Notes under the pieces: generated by a model
Told to the model about the DNA's origin: nothing
The model's input: only the letters and a program-made list of their open reading frames with translations
Databases searched by the model: none
Position numbers and translations under genes: made by a program
Part shown: one piece after another, positions 59,225-64,000 of the stretch
Layout: each line of letters starts with the position of its first letter
Position numbering within the stretch: position 1 is the first letter of the stretch
DNA from: Microcoleus sp. FACHB-1515
GTDB lineage: Bacteria; Cyanobacteriota; Cyanobacteriia; Elainellales; Elainellaceae
Reading direction: 5' to 3'
Length of the DNA stretch: 64,000 nucleotides
Assembly (NCBI RefSeq): GCF_014696105.1
Contig: NZ_JACJPO010000052.1
Location: 106,637-170,636, forward strand

Positions 59225-61180
59225 TCAAGGTAAAAGCGGAACGGAACTCGCAGTTTCCGGGCAATGGGCGATCGGCAGCGGGTGAATTGCTTCGCGCTGT
59301 GCCAGTTCTTCATACACCTCCCAGGCAGGCGGTGGACTTGCCAGCTTGGTTTCAATCAGGTCACACAGCAGATGAATCACCAAAATCTGCACTTCCTGAA
59401 TGCGCGGCGTGTCGGCAGCAGGAACAACGATCGCCTCGGTCGCAAAGGGCAGCACATCGCCGCCATCGCCGCCCAGCAGCGCGATCGAATCAACATTCAG
59501 CCGTTGAGCAGCGGCAAATGCCTGGATGAGATTAGGCGATCGCCCGCTCGTACTGATGCCGATCAGCAAATCCTGCGGCTGGGCAAAAGTTTCGACCTGC
59601 CGCGCAAATACGTCTTCAAAGCCGATGTCGTTCGACCAAGCGGTGAGAAAGGCGGAATCGGCAGTCAGGGCGATCGCAGGCAGTCCGGCACGATTGAGGC
59701 GGCTGAAGCGTCCGACCAGTTCAGCGGCGAAATGTTGAGCATCCGCCGCACTGCCGCCATTGCCGCAGATCAGCAGCTTGCCGCCCTGCGCGAAACAGGT
59801 GTGAATGCGATCGGCGGCTTGTGCGATCGCTCCAGGCAAACTGCGGCGAGCCTGCTGTATGGCAAGAATGGCGGCGTCAAACTGGCGATCGATCCGATCG
59901 GTTGCGGCAAGCTGACTCAGCCGTACAGCCGAGCGAGACAAGGTGGCTTCATAGACTTGAGCGATCGCGCTTGTCACTTGCTCCCAGGTGAAATGCGTTT
60001 GAACGCGCCGACGTGCCTGCTGTCCCATTACCTGCTGCAAGTGCGGCTGGTCAAACAGCAAAGCCAGCTTTTCCGCCAGCAAATCCGGCTGGCGTGGCGG
60101 AATCAGAAATCCAGTTTCGCCATCTTTGACGGTAAATTTGACGCCGCCCACTGCCGACCCGATGACGGGAGTGCCGCAAGCCATCGCTTCGAGCGGCGTG
60201 ATCCCAAACGGCTCGTACCAGGGCGTCGTCACAAATACATCAGCAGCACTGTAGTAATACTTCAGGGCTTCGCGCTGCCGCTGCCCGACGAACGTAACCT
60301 GCTCGGAAACGCCGATCGCTTTCGCCACCGTTTGAAGCCGCCCAATTTCCGGCGTCAAAATTGGGTCAGGTGATTCGGACTCCCCACCCACGATCAGCAG
60401 ATGCGCCGTTCGATCGTGTCGATCGCGCAGCGTCCTCAAGCTGCGAATCACCGTTTCCACGCCTTTGCGCGGAACCATGCGGCCAAGCTGAAGAATCAGG
60501 CGATCGCTGGTTGGCAAACCGAGAGTCGATCGCGCTAGCGACTGCGGGATCGGCCAAAATTCACTGCTGTCAAAGCCGCAGGGCACAATCTTAATCCGGC
60601 TGGGATCGGCAGCATAAAGATTGAGCAAATCCTCTCGATCTTGAGTGCACTCGGCGATGATGAAGTCGGCTTCGCGCACGATCCGGTCTTCGATCGCCAT
60701 CCGCTCGTCAGGAAATTGATCTGCCGTGCCCTGATGCAGTCTGCGAACTCGACCTAAAGCATGAAAGGTGATGCCAAACGGAATTTGCAGCGATCGCTTC
60801 ACTTCCGCTGCCACTAAGCCCGACATCCAAAAATTCGCGTGAATCAAATTGTAGTGATTGCTTGGCGCTTCCGAAACGGTATCGCGCTGACACCACTCGA
60901 TCACAAATTTGGTGAACTCTGCCATGTACGGCAGCAGCGCTTCTTTGGGTAACGGAACTGCTGCCCCAGCCGGAACGTGAACGACACGCACGCCATGCTG
61001 CCAAGTGACGATCGGGGGAAGATCGGCGCGATCGCGCCTGGTGAACACATCCACGCTGTAGCCGATCGCCGCTAGATGTTTCGCCAACTGTCCTACATAA
61101 ACGTTCTGACCGCCGCTATCCACGCCGCCAAAACAGCCGAGCGGCGAAGCATGTTCACTAATTAAGGCAATGCGTTTCAT
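59225..61180 (-). CDS. GT4 glycosyltransferase fused to GmhA phosphoheptose isomerase
   Basis: 651 residues from ATG 61180. Residues about 1-405 are a GT4 GT-B enzyme: GGVDSGGQNVYVGQLAKHLA, LILQLGRMVPRKGVETVIRS, TTPWYEPFGITPLEAMACGT with the nucleotide-sugar Glu. After a linker, about 435-630 form a SIS-domain GmhA: LLICGNGGSAADAQHFAAEL, ALTADSAFLTAWSNDIGFED, IGISTSGRSPNLIQAF and the catalytic end TPRIQEVQILVIHLLCDLIE. So one chain carries a sugar transferase and the enzyme that turns sedoheptulose-7-P into heptose-7-P. A family D repeat adds residues about 98-106. Confidence 0.93.
   Translation of the reverse strand: MKRIALISEHASPLGCFGGVDSGGQNVYVGQLAKHLAAIGYSVDVFTRRDRADLPPIVTWQHGVRVVHVPAGAAVPLPKEALLPYMAEFTKFVIEWCQRDTVSEAPSNHYNLIHANFWMSGLVAAEVKRSLQIPFGITFHALGRVRRLHQGTADQFPDERMAIEDRIVREADFIIAECTQDREDLLNLYAADPSRIKIVPCGFDSSEFWPIPQSLARSTLGLPTSDRLILQLGRMVPRKGVETVIRSLRTLRDRHDRTAHLLIVGGESESPDPILTPEIGRLQTVAKAIGVSEQVTFVGQRQREALKYYYSAADVFVTTPWYEPFGITPLEAMACGTPVIGSAVGGVKFTVKDGETGFLIPPRQPDLLAEKLALLFDQPHLQQVMGQQARRRVQTHFTWEQVTSAIAQVYEATLSRSAVRLSQLAATDRIDRQFDAAILAIQQARRSLPGAIAQAADRIHTCFAQGGKLLICGNGGSAADAQHFAAELVGRFSRLNRAGLPAIALTADSAFLTAWSNDIGFEDVFARQVETFAQPQDLLIGISTSGRSPNLIQAFAAAQRLNVDSIALLGGDGGDVLPFATEAIVVPAADTPRIQEVQILVIHLLCDLIETKLASPPPAWEVYEELAQREAIHPLPIAHCPETASSVPLLP
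60864..60887. repeat. family D short repeat inside the GT4-GmhA gene
   Basis: GGCGCTTCCGAAACGGTATC continuing GCGC matches the family consensus AGCGCTCCCGGAACGGTATC with a few changes. In frame it encodes part of QRDTVSEAPSN in the GT4 N-terminal lobe. Confidence 0.5.
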
Positions 61181-61200
61181 GGCAGTGAGGGGTGAAATTT

Positions 61201-62163
61201 TTAGGAGCGAACGAAGCGTTGACTGAGAGCGCGATCGAACGCTTGATTCCAATCGCGGACAAAGCGATCGATGCCAAAGCGAGCCTGAGCGTAATCACGA
61301 GCTTCCCGGCTCAAACGGTGCGCCAGTTGAGGATCGGCGATGAGCTGCTGCATCCGATCGATCAGTTCTGCAAGATCTGTGCTGATGAAACCTGTGCGAT
61401 CGTTTTCGACAACGGTGGCAAGTTCCGTTGTGGCAAGGCCGACGATCGGCAATCCGGTCAGCATTGCTTCGCAGACGGCCAGTCCCAAGCTCGTGTAGCG
61501 AACCGGATGAAAAAAGAATCGATAGCGGGCTTGAAAGGCAGGAAGTTGACTGTGCGGCACTTCGCCCAAGCCGCCCAGCGATTCTGCATCCATGCCAACC
61601 AGATCGATCGCCACTTTTTGACGGGCGCGATCGAACAAATCCGCTCCCAACCTGCGCCCGCGCTTGCGTAGCCCGTTGGCAACAACGATGCCGCGATCGA
61701 GTTCGCCACTGTAGCGCACTTCGTCGGGGATCATGACGCCATGTTCCACAACGCAAGTCGGCGTCCGGCCACTGTCCCACATCAAATCGTTAAAGTGCGT
61801 GACGTGAACCAGCAGCACGTCCGGATCATCGACCGGATGTTTAGTATCAGTCGGATGTTCGCGGGGTGGGTCATGTTCAAGGTAAAGGCGAGGGAGCGAT
61901 CGCTGCTTCTCCGACAAAATCTCAAATTGGTCGTGCTCGTAGTTGCGGCGCGACTGAAATAAGATGCAGTCAAATTCCTGATTCCGCACGTCTTCAGCCG
62001 AAATGTCGTGCACATTGTCACTCCAGGCGAAATGTCCTAGCCGCCCGCCATAGCCTTCAGGTTTTCCAGGCTTCACAGGCAAATAAAATTCGTGCGGAGC
62101 CTGCGTCAGGTAGTAAAGGTAGCTGCCGTGAATGTGCCAGGTGAGAATCCGAAGTTTCGACAT
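61201..62163 (-). CDS. GT4-type glycosyltransferase
   Basis: 320 residues. The start RILTWHIHGSYLYYLTQAPH and YLEHDPPREHPTD are not typical of most GT4, but the second half is: VVEHGVMIP, IVVANGLRKRGRRLGADL, FFFHPVRYTSLGLAVCEAML with the catalytic Glu, GLPIVGLATTEL and EVVENDRTGF-like ATVVENDRTGFIST. Ends with a helix typical of the family. It lies 3 bp after the half-GT9 gene and 20 bp before the GT4-GmhA start, so it is within the operon. Confidence 0.9.
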   Translation of the reverse strand: MSKLRILTWHIHGSYLYYLTQAPHEFYLPVKPGKPEGYGGRLGHFAWSDNVHDISAEDVRNQEFDCILFQSRRNYEHDQFEILSEKQRSLPRLYLEHDPPREHPTDTKHPVDDPDVLLVHVTHFNDLMWDSGRTPTCVVEHGVMIPDEVRYSGELDRGIVVANGLRKRGRRLGADLFDRARQKVAIDLVGMDAESLGGLGEVPHSQLPAFQARYRFFFHPVRYTSLGLAVCEAMLTGLPIVGLATTELATVVENDRTGFISTDLAELIDRMQQLIADPQLAHRLSREARDYAQARFGIDRFVRDWNQAFDRALSQRFVRS

Positions 62164-62166
62164 TGC

Positions 62167-62529
62167 TTAATTTGTCAGGGTGAGAAAGTTTTCAACCAGC
62201 TTGATCGATCGCAGCAAATGCAGGTGATGCGCTGTTACATCGTCGGTTTCGATCGGCTGAATGCAGTGCGACAATACGCCGCCGCCAAACTCGATCGACT
62301 GTCCCACGCGAATTGGAATGCCTGCCAGATAGCAGCGATACGCAGTTGGGTAAGGCGACTGCTTTGGAGCGGTGAGGACGATCGCTGCATCAAATCCACC
62401 GGGAAGCTGCACTTGAGCAAACGACAGGCAGACAATTTCTGCATGAGGAAGCACCTGTTGCAAAGTCTCAAGAATCCCGTCGGGCAATTCATCCGCTACT
62501 ACCAAAAGCCGCTTCACTTCGTTAAGCAT
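62167..62529 (-). CDS. stand-alone N-terminal half of a GT9 domain
   Basis: 120 residues from ATG 62529, overlapping the end of the upstream GT9 gene by 8 bp. The segment DAAIVLTAPKQSPYPTAYRC, followed by LAGIPIRVGQSIEFGGGVLS and HHLHLLRSI, aligns with DAAIIFTSFSQSPHPPALVC, LAGIPLRLGESKETGGTVLT and DRNLRLLESV in the 52148 protein. The C-terminal nucleotide-sugar-binding half of GT9 is absent, as is the first strand-loop motif. It is either a decayed GT9 or a retained accessory subunit; the open frame, start overlap and tight packing favour a translated protein. Confidence 0.75.
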   Translation of the reverse strand: MLNEVKRLLVVADELPDGILETLQQVLPHAEIVCLSFAQVQLPGGFDAAIVLTAPKQSPYPTAYRCYLAGIPIRVGQSIEFGGGVLSHCIQPIETDDVTAHHLHLLRSIKLVENFLTLTN

Positions 62530-63505
62530 GGGCATACTCCGATTGCAGCAACTCAAACGCCTGCTCGATCGCCCGACTCAATCCGAGATCAGCATACAGC
62601 CGCGCATCAATGGCGCGATGCAACTGATGATCGATCGGCCTCCAGCGCTCCAAGTCCGAATCCGAAAACAACACGACGCTGGGCGTTTGCATCGCTGCGG
62701 CCAGATGTGAAACTCCGGTATCATTGCAAACCAGCAGTCGCGCCGATTGCAGCAAAACCGCCAGCGAACCCAAATCTGTTTTTCCCGCCAAATTAATCGC
62801 TCGATGTTGCATTCGAGTAGCAATCGCCTCGGTCAAATCTGCTTCGATCGCCGTTCCCGTCAGCACTACTTCAAATCCTGCTGTCGCCAGTCGATCGCCC
62901 AGCGCGGCAAACTGATCGATCGGCCAGCGACGAGACGCCACACTTGCACCGGGATGCAGGCAAGCGTAGCGATCGAACGGCCACTTGATTGTCTGCTCTT
63001 GAGTCGTTAGAGGAAATTCAAGCTGTTCGCCCTGTAGGGAAATTCCCAAGAATTTTAGGAGGTGGAGCGATCGCCGCACTTCCGGTAAATCATCGGGATA
63101 GGGCAAATAGAATTGCGGATCGGGGCAGAAGCGATCGGGCAAATAAAATCCTGCCGACTGTTTCGCCGCCAGCAGTGCCACAAAAATATTCATGAGGCTG
63201 CCGTTGCCGTGAAGCTGCAACGCCAAGTCAAACGATTCCATTTGACTCAAGAAATGGCTGATACGAACAGGATCGATCGCCACTTCTGGAATTCCTGGAA
63301 AACCTGGAAACTCAATCCACTCATCCACATATTCAGCGAAGCGATCGGCAACTCCCCGCGCCGCTGCTAATCCTAACAGTGCAATTCTTGCGTGTGGAAA
63401 TGCCCGCCGCAGTGCCCGCAAAGCTGGAACGAGGCAAAGCAAATCGCCCAGGCCAGGAAGTGCCCGCACAACAACAATTGACTGTGGATTCAATCGATCG
63501 CGCAT
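62522..63505 (-). CDS. GT9 family (heptosyltransferase-like) glycosyltransferase
   Basis: 327 residues. IVVVRALPGLGDLLCLVPAL is the GT9 phosphate-loop start; then FPHARIALLGLAAARGV, FDLALQLHGNGSLMNIFVAL, HPGASVASRRWPIDQFAAL and LLVCNDTGVSHLAAAMQTPS. Complete, full length. It is the first gene of the minus-strand heptose operon and starts 369 bp from the likely rRNA promoter that faces the other way. Its last bases overlap the start of the half-GT9 gene. Confidence 0.92.
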   Translation of the reverse strand: MRDRLNPQSIVVVRALPGLGDLLCLVPALRALRRAFPHARIALLGLAAARGVADRFAEYVDEWIEFPGFPGIPEVAIDPVRISHFLSQMESFDLALQLHGNGSLMNIFVALLAAKQSAGFYLPDRFCPDPQFYLPYPDDLPEVRRSLHLLKFLGISLQGEQLEFPLTTQEQTIKWPFDRYACLHPGASVASRRWPIDQFAALGDRLATAGFEVVLTGTAIEADLTEAIATRMQHRAINLAGKTDLGSLAVLLQSARLLVCNDTGVSHLAAAMQTPSVVLFSDSDLERWRPIDHQLHRAIDARLYADLGLSRAIEQAFELLQSEYAHA

Positions 63506-63873
63506 AGGAGAAGGTTGGTGCTTGAGCGCGATCCTACAAAACGTAATTTGATGAATTCATTGGGCAGATGCCTAACGAACAAATGAACTCTTCACGCCAA
63601 TTTGGGCAAATGCACAAAAGGCGATCGGATACCAAGCAATGGAAGTGGCAGACAAACAACAACAGAAAGCGGTTTGAAGATCGGGTTGCTCAAGTTAACC
63701 GCTGCAACGGCTGATCGAGCAACCCGACAACTGAGTAAAGCTTCCAATTCGTGAATGACTGAGCATCAAATTTCACTCAGCAGCCTGAACGAACTAGGAG
63801 TGGGGTGAGGGGGGGTGGATGGGGTGAGATGTGCAACTTGGGGAAGTGTTTGGAGATATTTTCGAGATAGGGG
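63506..63873. other. intergenic region between the heptose operon and the putative rRNA promoter
   Basis: About 370 bp with no supportable ORF. It should hold the heptose-operon promoter on the minus strand, though I see no clear one. A purine-rich stretch GGGGTGAGGGGGGGTGGATG-like occurs near 63800-63825. Confidence 0.5.
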
Positions 63874-63902
63874 TTGACACCTTTTGACTTTTCTCGTTAT
63901 AT
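63874..63902 (+). promoter_or_regulatory. strong sigma-70 promoter
   Basis: TTGACA (63874-63879), a 17-base spacer, then TTATAT (63897-63902). The -35 is perfect and the spacing ideal; the -10 matches 4 of 6. Transcription would start near 63909. Such near-consensus promoters in cyanobacteria typically drive rRNA or other abundant RNAs. Confidence 0.75.
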
Positions 63903-64000
63903 TGGTCAAGCGGTCGAGAGGAGAGCCAAGCGAGCCGAGCGAAAGCGAAGCGGTGCGGCAGTCTTTGAAGGCCAAGCCTGAACCTAGACAATGACATACG
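63903..64000 (+). other. putative rRNA operon leader, cut by window edge
   Basis: After the promoter there is no start codon with a ribosome site. GGCAGTCTTTGAAGGC (63957-63972) resembles the rRNA antitermination boxA (TGTTCTTTGAAAAC-type), and GAACCTAGACAATGACATAC after it resembles rRNA leader sequence. This suggests that 16S rRNA begins just beyond the window. No rRNA sequence itself is present. Confidence 0.45.

Noticed and set aside
59264..60373. 369-residue plus-strand frame
   Set aside because: Antisense to the well-supported GT4-GmhA fusion; long only because GC-rich codon bias keeps the opposite frame open.
1..64000. CRISPR arrays, IS transposases, prophage genes
   Set aside because: Looked for regularly spaced direct repeats, DDE transposase motifs and phage structural genes; the only repeats are short dispersed hairpin-bearing elements without spacers or transposases.

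Overview
The window is chromosomal DNA from a cyanobacterium, probably a filamentous Leptolyngbya/Oculatella-like lineage. Evidence: the HIP1 octamer GCGATCGC and its GATCGC core are very dense on both strands; the photosystem II assembly lipoprotein Psb27 is present; and there are many cyanobacteria-restricted families (EbsA, DUF3082, DUF3611, DUF3352, tandem Npun_R2821/R2823-type transferases, a PabB-PabC fusion, lumenal pentapeptide proteins). Genus-level placement is a guess. No phage, plasmid, CRISPR array, IS transposase or tRNA was found.

Layout. 0-12 kb: 3' end of a MoaD/ThiS-type carrier, a protein ending in a TIR-like domain, queA, small cyanobacterial proteins, an ABC-2 permease, a GGDEF protein with a degenerate receiver, alaS, and a BlaI/M56-protease pair (PetR/PetP-like) divergent from a His-rich secreted protein. 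12-31 kb: a P-loop kinase, an ABC-2 exporter pair, a dCache histidine kinase, an M20 amidohydrolase, a GAF pseudo-kinase, ispE, two tandem transferases, pentapeptide proteins including a J-domain fusion, an MdlA/B-like ABC exporter, purE and an adenosine-deaminase homologue. 31-43 kb: psb27, a GPH symporter, ebsA, argD, a PHP phosphoesterase, a 32-residue membrane ORF, a frameshifted AraC regulator, pabB-pabC, a DUF3352 protein, a GT2 and purC.

43-63.5 kb is an envelope island. On the plus strand bamA-lpxC-fabZ-lpxA-lpxB make outer-membrane proteins and the first lipid A intermediates. After a DUF3445 protein and a GHL10 hydrolase, about 11.4 kb of minus-strand genes encode ADP-heptose synthesis (a GT4-GmhA fusion, GmhB, HldE) plus heptosyltransferase-type GT9 enzymes (one a double-domain fusion, one only half a domain), GT4, GT2 and an SDR. 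This is the most unusual system here, because cyanobacterial LPS is usually described as lacking heptose. The right edge carries a strong sigma-70 promoter and a boxA-like leader, probably the start of an rRNA operon.

At least six families of short dispersed repeats occur. One (family D) lies inside reading frames and adds in-frame peptides to four proteins. Another (family A) is MITE-like, and in three of four copies one end coincides with the stop codon of the preceding gene.
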